A stretch of DNA of 64,000 nucleotides from Sutcliffiella horikoshii. GTDB lineage: Bacteria > Bacillota > Bacilli > Bacillales > Bacillaceae_I. The notes beneath the pieces were generated by a model. That model saw only the letters and a program-made list of their open reading frames with translations, searched no databases and had not been told where the DNA came from. The stretch lies in assembly GCF_008180725.1 (NCBI RefSeq), contig NZ_VTEV01000002.1, forward strand, positions 280,426 to 344,425. The letters are read 5' to 3'. A program made the translations under genes and the position numbers. Positions 42,181-50,710 of the stretch are shown piece after piece; the stretch's first letter is position 1; every line of letters starts with the position of its first letter.

Positions 42181-43170
42181 ATGAAAAATATTTTTAACCC
42201 AAAAATATCGGTAATAATACCCGTTTATAATACTGAACAATATCTAAACTATTGTGTTGATAGTGTTTTAAATCAAGAGTATCAAAATATTGAAGTTATA
42301 CTTGTTAATGACGGCTCAACTGATAAAAGTGCTGACATTTGCGATAAATACCAAAAGGTTGATGAAAGAGTAAAGGTTATTCATCAGAGTAATAGTGGCG
42401 CTTCAACAGCAAGAAATAAAGGTATAGATAATGCTACTGGTGAATATATAATGTTTTTGGATAGTGATGATTTTTGGGTTGACGGTTGTTTAGGAAAAAT
42501 TATAAGTAAACTTGAGAAGAGTGAAAAAGAAGTCGATGTTATGTTTTTGAAGTATGCTGTAATTAAAGAAAATGGGAGTCTTACAGACTTTAAAGGATAT
42601 AAGTTCGACTATTTTAATAGAGTAGAATTACTAAGATATATTTCAACTCAAGATAAAGTTGCTGTGAGTGCATGCTTGAAAGTAATCAACAAGAAAATTT
42701 TTTCAGATAAAAGAGTGTATTTTAAAGACTCATTGTTGGCAGAAGATATTGACTGGTTCTTTAAACTTGTGTCGGTAGCGAATAGCTTTGTAACATATGA
42801 TGGAGGATTTTATTGTTATAGAATTCTTAAGAGCTCTGCTTCACGGAGCACTAATGAAAAGAGAATCGCAGATTATCTTTATATATTAAACAAATGGATA
42901 AAATTAACTAGTGAGAAGATTGATGAAGCTGAAAGGGACTACTTTTATTACATGATTGGATATGAATATGAAATATTACTTGCTACCTTTTTTGACTATG
43001 ATAAAAGAATTCGTGACAGATATCTAATTGAGTTAAAAGATCTTTTTTGGCTGTTAGATTATAGAAATAAACCTCGTAGTAACCTGATTAAAATACTAAA
43101 TAAAACTATAGGTTTCAGATACACGTGTAGATTACTTAACTTATATTTGCATAAAAGAAAAATTAAGTAA
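42181..43170 (+). CDS. Glycosyltransferase family 2
   Basis: A 329-aa GT-A enzyme with SVIIPVYNTEQYLNYCVDSVLNQ at the N-terminus, LVNDGSTDKSADICDKY and the metal-binding DSDD in MFLDSDDFWV; ETD-like region around LLAEDIDWFFKLV. The C-terminal third is a helical, aromatic-rich tail. Typical of enzymes that extend EPS repeats. GGAG lies upstream of the ATG. Linkage and donor unknown. Confidence 0.9.
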   Translation: MKNIFNPKISVIIPVYNTEQYLNYCVDSVLNQEYQNIEVILVNDGSTDKSADICDKYQKVDERVKVIHQSNSGASTARNKGIDNATGEYIMFLDSDDFWVDGCLGKIISKLEKSEKEVDVMFLKYAVIKENGSLTDFKGYKFDYFNRVELLRYISTQDKVAVSACLKVINKKIFSDKRVYFKDSLLAEDIDWFFKLVSVANSFVTYDGGFYCYRILKSSASRSTNEKRIADYLYILNKWIKLTSEKIDEAERDYFYYMIGYEYEILLATFFDYDKRIRDRYLIELKDLFWLLDYRNKPRSNLIKILNKTIGFRYTCRLLNLYLHKRKIK

Positions 43171-43185
43171 GGTTGGTGAAAATGT

Positions 43186-44079
43186 ATGTCAGATAAAAAT
43201 TTGGTAACTGTTTTAACACCGACATTTAATAGAGCGTATAAATTACCTGATCTCCTTAATAGTTTGTTAAGTCAAACAAACTTTAATTTTGATTGGTTAA
43301 TTGTTGATGATGGAAGCACTGATGATACCAAAGAAATTGTGAAAAAATTTAAAAATGATAATTTTAAAATAACCTATATTCAAAAAGAAAATGGTGGTAA
43401 ACATACCGCACATAATGAAGGTATAAAACAAATTGATACAGAGCTAACTATGATTGTTGATAGCGATGATATCCTGAAAAGTGATGCGATACAATCAATT
43501 TATAATGAGTGGATTCCCGTTCGTAATAAAGGTTTATGTGGTGTAAGTTTTTTAAAGGGGGATAAAGTTGGAGGAATCAGTGGTTTAAAATTTCCTGAGG
43601 ATAAATTTATTGGAAATTTCATTGATGTGAGAATTAATAGGAATGATATAAGTGAAAAAGCAGAGGTTTGGGTCACGGATGTATTAAAAAAGTATCCTTT
43701 TCCAGTATATAAGGGTGAAAACTATGTAGGTGAAGGTTCAATCTGGTGTATGATAGCAAAAGAAAAAGATATGTTGTTCGTAAACAAAGTTATTTATATA
43801 TATGAATATGAAGAAGGCGGCCTTACAAGAGCAGGGAAAAGTTTACGAGTCAAAAATCCTCTTGGAGGTATGTTTGGAGCTAAAGTAACATTATCAAAAG
43901 AATTTAATTGGCGGATGAAAACAAAAAAGATGTGGCTATTCATCTGCTATGGGTTTTTTGCAAAAATGAGAATAAAAGATATGTTCAAAGAGTGCCCAAT
44001 GAAAGTATATTTTATTATAAATATACCTTTTGGTTTCTTCCTATATTTATATTGGAAGTCAAAATATCTAAATAAATAA
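43186..44079 (+). CDS. Glycosyltransferase family 2 (second)
   Basis: A 297-aa GT-A enzyme with TVLTPTFNRAYKLPDLLNSLL, LIVDDGSTDDTKEIVKKF and a DxD in MIVDSDDILK. The C-terminal part holds ENYVGEGSIWCMIA and a terminal hydrophobic stretch of about 20 residues that may associate with the membrane. It differs enough from its upstream neighbour not to be a recent duplicate. It lies 15 nt downstream of it. Confidence 0.9.
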   Translation: MSDKNLVTVLTPTFNRAYKLPDLLNSLLSQTNFNFDWLIVDDGSTDDTKEIVKKFKNDNFKITYIQKENGGKHTAHNEGIKQIDTELTMIVDSDDILKSDAIQSIYNEWIPVRNKGLCGVSFLKGDKVGGISGLKFPEDKFIGNFIDVRINRNDISEKAEVWVTDVLKKYPFPVYKGENYVGEGSIWCMIAKEKDMLFVNKVIYIYEYEEGGLTRAGKSLRVKNPLGGMFGAKVTLSKEFNWRMKTKKMWLFICYGFFAKMRIKDMFKECPMKVYFIINIPFGFFLYLYWKSKYLNK

Positions 44080-44110
44080 TTTTTTTACAATTTACACAAG
44101 AGGAGATCTT

Positions 44111-45196
44111 ATGATAACAGCATACTTTTTAGCTCTATTACTCGTAGTACCTATTTTAGTGCTGCGGGAGTTATTTAGTAAGGATTCAAAAGGTAGAAAT
44201 GAAAAATATACTATAGTCATGTGGTACGTTGTATTTATATTTGTAATAATTACAGGATTACGAGATACTGCTACGATATCTGTTGATCTATTACGTCAAA
44301 GTGACGAATATAATTATAGGCAAGCATTTTATCAATTGATAAATACACCATTCTCTTTATCTAACGTAAACTCATTTGAATGGGGACGTTATCTATTTGA
44401 CTGGACTTTAGCGAATTTTTTTAAAGATTCTCAAGTGTGGGTATTTTCATATGCTTTACTAACCAATATATTGTTTGTAAAAACTATTAGAAAATACGTA
44501 AAACCACTTTGGTTTGGGGTATTTTTGTATATAACGGTTGGAGTTTTTACTTTTCAAATGAATGGGACAACGAGTGTGCTAGCCGGTGCAATTCTATTTT
44601 CGGGTATAAAATTTGCAGCAAATAGAAATTTTTTCAAATACTTTCTGGTTATTTTTGTTGCAGCTGGCATACATTTTAGTGCCTGGGTAATGTTGCCATT
44701 GTACTTTATTCTAACTAAAAAATCCTTCTCAAAAGCCACTCCTGTCTGGTTCATTATTTCTGTATTGTTTATGATTTTCTTTGAAAGTATAGCAAATTTT
44801 ATTTTACCCAAAACACCATATGGACATTATTTAAGTCATATTAATAGTGATGAAGTCTACGGAGTCAGTATCCTAAGAACGCTAATTTTTTCAAGTATAT
44901 ATATATTTATATTAACTTTTAAAAGCAAAATTAAAAATTATAATCTTGTTGATCGCTATTGTACAAATATAATTGTGCTACTTCTATTCATTAATATCTC
45001 TTCACTGGCTTATGTTTATATTTACAGATTTAATGAACTCTTTATTTTTGCACTTATTTATATGTTGCCTAGAGTATTGTATTCTTTTCAAAAAAACATT
45101 AGGTATCCACTACTTTTATTAATAATTATCGCTTTTTTCATCTTTGGCTTACAGCAAAATTGGAATAATTTATATGAAAATATTTTATTTAAGTAG
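44111..45196 (+). CDS. EpsG-like polysaccharide polymerase (Wzy-type)
   Basis: Integral membrane protein of 361 aa with about 10 transmembrane segments. Features of the EpsG family are an early GLRDTATISVDLLRQSDEYNY loop with acidic and basic residues and the EWGRYLFDWTLANFF motif. Such proteins polymerise the flipped repeat units on the outer face. It is the only polymerase-like gene in the cluster. AGAGGAG precedes the ATG. A hairpin of another repeat family follows the stop. Confidence 0.82.
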   Translation: MITAYFLALLLVVPILVLRELFSKDSKGRNEKYTIVMWYVVFIFVIITGLRDTATISVDLLRQSDEYNYRQAFYQLINTPFSLSNVNSFEWGRYLFDWTLANFFKDSQVWVFSYALLTNILFVKTIRKYVKPLWFGVFLYITVGVFTFQMNGTTSVLAGAILFSGIKFAANRNFFKYFLVIFVAAGIHFSAWVMLPLYFILTKKSFSKATPVWFIISVLFMIFFESIANFILPKTPYGHYLSHINSDEVYGVSILRTLIFSSIYIFILTFKSKIKNYNLVDRYCTNIIVLLLFINISSLAYVYIYRFNELFIFALIYMLPRVLYSFQKNIRYPLLLLIIIAFFIFGLQQNWNNLYENILFK

Positions 45197-45218
45197 TCAT
45201 ACAAAACCATCAACGATC

Positions 45219-45250
45219 GTCTTCATCCAAGCACTAGACCTTATGAAGAC
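45219..45250 (+). repeat. Truncated junction of the 45-nt hairpin repeat family
   Basis: CAACGATCGTCTTCATCC matches the 3' end of units in the 25183 array, and TTATGAAGAC matches the start of the next unit; between them are 16 nt instead of 7. GTCTTCAT and ATGAAGAC form an 8-bp stem. Confidence 0.6.
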
Positions 45251-45336
45251 TAACTAGTATTCCCTAAAGGGCTTATGAAAAAAACAAAAACGTAATAGAA
45301 CACCTTTTATTCAATAAAAGAGAGGGGCAATTTCAA

Positions 45337-46425
45337 ATGAAGTATAATAAAGCCTTTATTTCTGCATACGTAGCAGGAAATTTAGGGGATGATCTTTTTA
45401 TAGATGTTTTATGCAGGAGGTACCCTAACGTACAATTTTTTATATTGGGCTCAAATAAATACAAGAGTTACTTTTCAGAAATAGAAAACCTAAGCTATAT
45501 AGGTTTTAATCATTATGTGTCGAAAATTATTAATAGAATTGAAGTATTTTATTTTATCATGCACTTTATAATTTCAAGATTTATTAAGTTAAATATATTA
45601 GTTACTGGAAGTATTTTTGAAGAACGTGGTGACTATAGAAAGAATATGCGTAAGAAGAAATACAATACTAGCTTTTTTAAAGATGTTTATTACCTAAGTT
45701 GCAGTATGGGTGAGTATAAAAACGAAAGTTTTATAAACGAATGTAAAACAGTCTTTAGTAACGTCAGAGATGTTTGTTTTAGAGATTCTTATTCTTATGA
45801 CCTATTTAAAGACATGTCGAATATACGTGTAGAGTCAGATCTGATATTTCAACTACAGTATGATATGAAACAACCAGAGAATTATATTGTGATTTCTGTT
45901 ATTGATCTCGAAAGTCGAGATAGATTAAGCTCATTTGAGAAAGAATATCTAGATAAATTAAGGGATATAATTATTGGATTAATTAATGATGGTAAGCGAA
46001 TTGTTTTAATGGGTTTTTGTGAGAATGAAAGGGATCATGTAGGAATTGAAAAGTTAATAAAATTACTTCCTGAAAAATATAAGAGTAGCACTTCTGTATA
46101 TATGCATGATAGTATAAAAGGTTCATTAGAAACACTTGCAAAAAGTAGCGGTGTAATTGCAACTAGATTTCATTCTTTTGTCTTAGCCTATGTAATGAAC
46201 AAACCTATGTATAATATTATTTATAGTAGTAAAACCAAAAATGCAATTAATGATTTAGGGAACAATATACCAAATATTAATATTAATCAAATTGATGATT
46301 TGAGTATTAGTGATGTAATATCGGCATTACAATCCCAACCTGAATATGCTAACAATAAGTTGATTCCAAGTTCGAAAAATCAATTTATGTTTCTGAATAA
46401 AGTTCTCGAAACAAACGCGGATTAG
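45337..46425 (+). CDS. Polysaccharide pyruvyl transferase family protein
   Basis: A 362-aa protein of the PS_pyruv_trans family, which adds ketal-linked pyruvate from PEP to sugars of surface polymers. The N-terminal AYVAGNLGDDLFIDVLCRRYP is characteristic, as is the later GVIATRFHSFVLAYVMNKP, containing the family's conserved histidine. AGAGAGGGG precedes the ATG. Pyruvylation would give the EPS extra negative charge. The acceptor sugar is unknown. Confidence 0.87.
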   Translation: MKYNKAFISAYVAGNLGDDLFIDVLCRRYPNVQFFILGSNKYKSYFSEIENLSYIGFNHYVSKIINRIEVFYFIMHFIISRFIKLNILVTGSIFEERGDYRKNMRKKKYNTSFFKDVYYLSCSMGEYKNESFINECKTVFSNVRDVCFRDSYSYDLFKDMSNIRVESDLIFQLQYDMKQPENYIVISVIDLESRDRLSSFEKEYLDKLRDIIIGLINDGKRIVLMGFCENERDHVGIEKLIKLLPEKYKSSTSVYMHDSIKGSLETLAKSSGVIATRFHSFVLAYVMNKPMYNIIYSSKTKNAINDLGNNIPNININQIDDLSISDVISALQSQPEYANNKLIPSSKNQFMFLNKVLETNAD

Positions 46426-46603
46426 TTTTCATAAGAAATGCAGTCATATACTAAGTTGCCACAAAAATGTTCTAATTATGAAGAAGAGATTTTAAAAGTG
46501 TCTTGTGGTCACAACTTTTAATTGCAAATATAATGCTTAATAACCAAAAAAATATCTAAGGTTAATTTACTTAATTAAATAAATAATAAATGGAGAATAA
46601 AGA

Positions 46604-48127
46604 ATGAAAAGAATTGCAGGGCTAGTAATATTACTTACTATTTTTTCGAAAATTTTGGGTTTTTCTAGAGAACTAATTCTAGCCTACTATTATGGGGCAT
46701 CACATATAAGTGATGCTTATTTAATTTCACTAACAATTTCAGGAACAATAGTTGCTTTTATAGGTGTAGGACTCACAACGAACTTCATACCTATGTATAC
46801 AAAAATTATGGAAATTGATGGTGCACAAAAAGCAAAAAGCTTTATGAATAATGTTGTAAATTTTACTCTGATTGTATCTACGCTAATTGTAATATTAACT
46901 ATTGGCTTTACTGAACAGATAGTGAAAGTATTTGCAGTTGGGTTCGAAGGTGAAACGCTAGATTTAGCTGTAAGTTATACCAGAATAAGTATTATGGGAA
47001 TCTATTTTTATTGCCTTTATTATGTGTTCTCTGGTTTCTTAAATATGAAAAAGAAATTTTTGCTACCAGTCCTAACTACGTTACCATTTAATATAACAAT
47101 AATTTTATCGATTTTATTAAGTACAGTTTATGGAACCAAGATATTAGCGCTTGGATTTGTATTAGCAGTAATATTTCAAGTATTATTTTTAGTCCCTTCT
47201 CTTATTAAAGAAAAGTATAAGTATTCCTTCGTTCTTGACTATAAAAGTGATAATCTACGAACAATGATATATTTATCGCTACCTGTAATATTGGGTACAT
47301 CAGTTAATCAGATCAATGTATTGATTGATAGAACAATTGCTTCAAGTATCGTTGTTGGAGGGATTTCTGCACTGAATTATTCTAGTAGGTTAAATCACTT
47401 TATTCTTGGAATATTCGTAATGTCTATTGCAACTGTTGTTTTCCCTACATTTTCCAAGTTGGCGGTAGAAAAAGACTTTAAAGGCTTAAAGAAATCTTTG
47501 AAAGAAGTTATTATTGTAATAGCATTAATTATCATTCCTGCTACAATAGGTACAATGATATTTAGTAAACCTATTGTTGAAGTATTATTTGGTAGGGGGG
47601 CCTTTGATCTACATGCAATGTCATTAACATCATCGGCGCTATTTTTTTATTCAATTGGTCTAATAGGATTTGGTCTTCGCGAAGTATTGGCGAGAGTGTT
47701 TTATTCTCTTCAAGATACAAAGACACCAATGATAAATGCAGCGATAGGAATGGTTTTAAATATTATTCTTAATATTACTCTCTCAAAGTATTTAGGTATA
47801 AGTGGACTTGCTTTGGCTACTAGTCTTGCTGCAATAACTACAGCAATGTTAATGTTTTTTAGTTTAAGAAAGAGAATTGGTCATTTTGGTATGAAGTCAT
47901 TATTAAATACATTTATTAAAATCTCAATTTCTGCATTTATTATGGGTGCAACTGCTAAGTTTATTTTCAGCTATTTAACTGTTATTTCTAGCCAAACTAT
48001 AGCACTATTTTTATCTATTGTTATAGGTTTAATAGTTTATTTAATTATATTGTATTTTATGAAAATAGATGAAGTTGGGTTAATTGTTAAAGTAGTGACA
48101 GCAAAATTAAATCTTCGTCGAAATTAA
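46604..48127 (+). CDS. MurJ/MviN-family lipid-linked oligosaccharide flippase
   Basis: A 507-aa membrane protein with about 14 transmembrane segments of the MOP superfamily. The start (KILGFSRELILAYYYGASHISDAYLISL) and the GRGAFDLHAM and FYSLQDTKTPMINAAIG motifs are those of MurJ-like proteins. In this cluster it most likely plays the Wzx role, flipping lipid-linked EPS repeats, rather than being the housekeeping lipid II flippase. No other flippase candidate is present. TGGAGAAT lies upstream of the ATG. Confidence 0.87.
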   Translation: MKRIAGLVILLTIFSKILGFSRELILAYYYGASHISDAYLISLTISGTIVAFIGVGLTTNFIPMYTKIMEIDGAQKAKSFMNNVVNFTLIVSTLIVILTIGFTEQIVKVFAVGFEGETLDLAVSYTRISIMGIYFYCLYYVFSGFLNMKKKFLLPVLTTLPFNITIILSILLSTVYGTKILALGFVLAVIFQVLFLVPSLIKEKYKYSFVLDYKSDNLRTMIYLSLPVILGTSVNQINVLIDRTIASSIVVGGISALNYSSRLNHFILGIFVMSIATVVFPTFSKLAVEKDFKGLKKSLKEVIIVIALIIIPATIGTMIFSKPIVEVLFGRGAFDLHAMSLTSSALFFYSIGLIGFGLREVLARVFYSLQDTKTPMINAAIGMVLNIILNITLSKYLGISGLALATSLAAITTAMLMFFSLRKRIGHFGMKSLLNTFIKISISAFIMGATAKFIFSYLTVISSQTIALFLSIVIGLIVYLIILYFMKIDEVGLIVKVVTAKLNLRRN

Positions 48128-48258
48128 ATAAATTTAAGTTAAAAGAAGAGAAATATAGAAATACACTTCCCCCAATATTTATAGGCGGGAAATAACTAGT
48201 TTGTTTACAAAGTCACTAAGCATACTTTTAATATATATGATAGTAGGAAGGTGTAATA

Positions 48259-49629
48259 ATGTACAAAATTGCAGTAGCTGGAACAGGTTACGTCGGTTTA
48301 GTTGCCGGTGTTTGTTTTGCTGAAGTGGGTCATCAAGTAACCTGTGTTGATATAGATGAAGATAAAGTGAACCTAATGAAGTCTGGGACTTCTCCAATAT
48401 ATGAAGCTGGTTTAGAAGAGCTAATGCAAAAAAACTACGACGTTGGAAGAATTGATTATACAACAGATTACAAATCGGCTTACCGAGATGCTGATGCAAT
48501 CTTTATCGGGGTTGGGACACCGGAGCAACCAGATGGTTCTGCAAACTTATCATACATTGCTACAGTTGCTAGACAAATCGCTGAATCGGTAGAGAAAGAT
48601 TGTTTAGTTGTTGTTAAATCTACAGTACCAGTTGGAACAAATGATAAAGTCGAACAGTTTATTCAGGACTTTTTAGTCGAAGATGTAAAAGTAGAAGTAG
48701 CATCAAATCCAGAATTCTTAGCACAAGGATCTGCCGTTCATGATACTCTTCATGCTGAAAGAATCATTATCGGAACAGAAAGTAAATGGGCTGAAGATTT
48801 GTTAACGAAAATTTATGAGCCGTTTCTTTTACCGATTGTTTCAGTAAATAGGAGATCGGCAGAAATGATAAAATATGCGTCAAATGACTTCCTTGCATTA
48901 AAAATTTCTTATATGAATGATATAGCTAATCTTTGTGAATTGGTTGGAGCGGATATTCAGGATGTAGCTAAGGGAATGAGTTTTGATGAGCGTATTGGAA
49001 GTAAGTTCTTGAATGCAGGGATTGGCTTTGGTGGATCATGCTTCCCTAAGGATACAAAAGCGCTTGAGTATATTGCTAAACAGAACGGTTATGAACTCAA
49101 AACAGTTAAAGCGGCTATTGATGTGAATACAGATCAAAAAACAATGTTATACAAGAAAGCCAGTAAAAGACTTATTACATTTAACGGTCTTAAGGTTGCG
49201 GTGTTAGGCCTAACATTTAAGCCTGGAACGGATGATTTAAGAGAGGCAGCATCTCTTGAGAATGTGCCTTTATTATTAGAAAAAGGTGCAAATATTTATG
49301 CTTATGATCCCGCTGGTGCTGAAAACTTTGCCAAAGTTCATCCAGAGGGTAAGAATGGCAAAGGTAACATCACTTATGTTTCAAACATCGAGCTTGCTTT
49401 GGAAGATGCAAATGTCTGCTTTATCTTCACTGAATGGGGAGAAGTAAAAGCAATAACGCCGGAAATTTATAAAAAGTTAATGAGAACTCCTTTAGTATAT
49501 GATGGCAGAAATATTTATCGTGTTGAAGATATGCAAGAAGCAGGAGTAGAGTACCACTCAATCGGAAGAAAACCTGCAATTAGAGCAGCTGTTAAGGAGT
49601 CGAAAAACCTTGAATTACAAAACTCTTGA
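48259..49629 (+). CDS. ugd: UDP-glucose 6-dehydrogenase
   Basis: Oxidises UDP-glucose to UDP-glucuronate with two NAD+, 456 aa. N-terminal NAD fold AGTGYVGLVAGVCFAEVG, NPEFLAQGSAV, the catalytic cysteine C261 in GFGGSCFPKDTKAL and the C-terminal domain LGLTFKPGTDDLREA are all present. It uses the product of galU in the same cluster. In B. subtilis such enzymes (TuaD, Ugd) are activated by tyrosine phosphorylation from a BY-kinase, and a kinase of that kind is encoded upstream. GGAAGGTG precedes the ATG. It overlaps the next gene by 20 nt. Confidence 0.94.
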   Translation: MYKIAVAGTGYVGLVAGVCFAEVGHQVTCVDIDEDKVNLMKSGTSPIYEAGLEELMQKNYDVGRIDYTTDYKSAYRDADAIFIGVGTPEQPDGSANLSYIATVARQIAESVEKDCLVVVKSTVPVGTNDKVEQFIQDFLVEDVKVEVASNPEFLAQGSAVHDTLHAERIIIGTESKWAEDLLTKIYEPFLLPIVSVNRRSAEMIKYASNDFLALKISYMNDIANLCELVGADIQDVAKGMSFDERIGSKFLNAGIGFGGSCFPKDTKALEYIAKQNGYELKTVKAAIDVNTDQKTMLYKKASKRLITFNGLKVAVLGLTFKPGTDDLREAASLENVPLLLEKGANIYAYDPAGAENFAKVHPEGKNGKGNITYVSNIELALEDANVCFIFTEWGEVKAITPEIYKKLMRTPLVYDGRNIYRVEDMQEAGVEYHSIGRKPAIRAAVKESKNLELQNS

Positions 49630-50635
49630 TTCTAGTAAAACATATTTAATCACTGGAGCAGCTGGTTTTATCGGATACTACCTATCTAGGAAACTACTAG
49701 AACAGGGGTGCCGGGTGATTGGTATTGATAACGTCAATGACTACTATGATGTGAATCTTAAACATACTCGCTTAGGAAATTTGGAACCTTATGAGAAGTT
49801 TACTTTTATTAAAGGGGACATATCAGACAAGGATATGGTAATGAGAACCTTTGAAGAGTACAAGCCTAATGTTGTAGTAAACCTTGCTGCTCAAGCAGGA
49901 GTAAGGTATTCAATAGAGAATCCGGATGTCTATATTCAAAGTAATATCATTGGCTTTTATAATATTCTTGAGGCGTGTAGATATAACCCAGTGGACCATC
50001 TTGTATATGCATCTTCAAGCTCTGTTTATGGTGCTAATAAAAAGGTACCATTTGAAGAAACAGACTTTGTAGATACTCCTGTATCCCTTTATGCGTCAAC
50101 GAAGAAGTCAAATGAATTAATGGCTCATACGTATAGCCACTTGTATAAAATACCGGCTACTGGACTTCGTTTCTTTACGGTTTATGGACCTATGGGAAGA
50201 CCAGATATGGCCTACTTTGGGTTTACGGAAAAATATTTTGTTGGTGAACCAATTAAGATCTTTAACAATGGTGATTTTGATAATGATCTCTATCGCGACT
50301 TTACCTATATCGATGATATTGTAGAGGGCATAGAACGCCTTATCGGGAAACCACCAGTTTATGCCGTTCCTCACAAGGTGTTTAACATCGGTAATAACAA
50401 TCCGGAAAAGCTGATGACATTTATTAATACACTGGAGAAGACATTAAGTAAAGCTTTAGGAAGAGAAGTGCAGTTTGAAAAGGTGTTTGAACCAATAAAG
50501 CCAGGAGATGTCCCAGTTACGTATGCTTCAACCGAATTATTGCAGCAAGCTGTTGGATTTAAACCAAAAACATCTATTGAAGATGGTTTACAGCAATTTG
50601 CTAATTGGTATGTTGATTATTATAAGGTGAAGTAA
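49610..50635 (+). CDS. UDP-glucuronate 4-epimerase (CapI/LpsL-like)
   Basis: Extended SDR of 341 aa, converting UDP-glucuronate to UDP-galacturonate. Rossmann motif TGAAGFIGYYLS, serine in YASSSSVYG and the Tyr-x-x-x-Lys pair in SLYASTKKSNELMAH; the early DNVNDYYDVNLKHTRL is typical of the glucuronate epimerase subgroup. The start is TTG at 49610, with AAGGAGTCG upstream, inside the end of ugd, so coupling is tight. A strong terminator after it closes the EPS cluster. Confidence 0.9.
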   Translation: MNYKTLDSSKTYLITGAAGFIGYYLSRKLLEQGCRVIGIDNVNDYYDVNLKHTRLGNLEPYEKFTFIKGDISDKDMVMRTFEEYKPNVVVNLAAQAGVRYSIENPDVYIQSNIIGFYNILEACRYNPVDHLVYASSSSVYGANKKVPFEETDFVDTPVSLYASTKKSNELMAHTYSHLYKIPATGLRFFTVYGPMGRPDMAYFGFTEKYFVGEPIKIFNNGDFDNDLYRDFTYIDDIVEGIERLIGKPPVYAVPHKVFNIGNNNPEKLMTFINTLEKTLSKALGREVQFEKVFEPIKPGDVPVTYASTELLQQAVGFKPKTSIEDGLQQFANWYVDYYKVK

Positions 50636-50641
50636 AGTTCT

Positions 50642-50682
50642 GCCCGCTAAGTTGTTTAAATGACAGCTTGGCGGGCTTTTTT
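50642..50682 (+). terminator. Terminator of the EPS cluster
   Basis: GCCCGCTAAGTTG pairs with CAGCTTGGCGGGC (with G-T pairs), followed by TTTTTT. Confidence 0.88.
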
Positions 50683-50710
50683 GTGTTACTGTTATTTGAA
50701 TTAACTTCAA

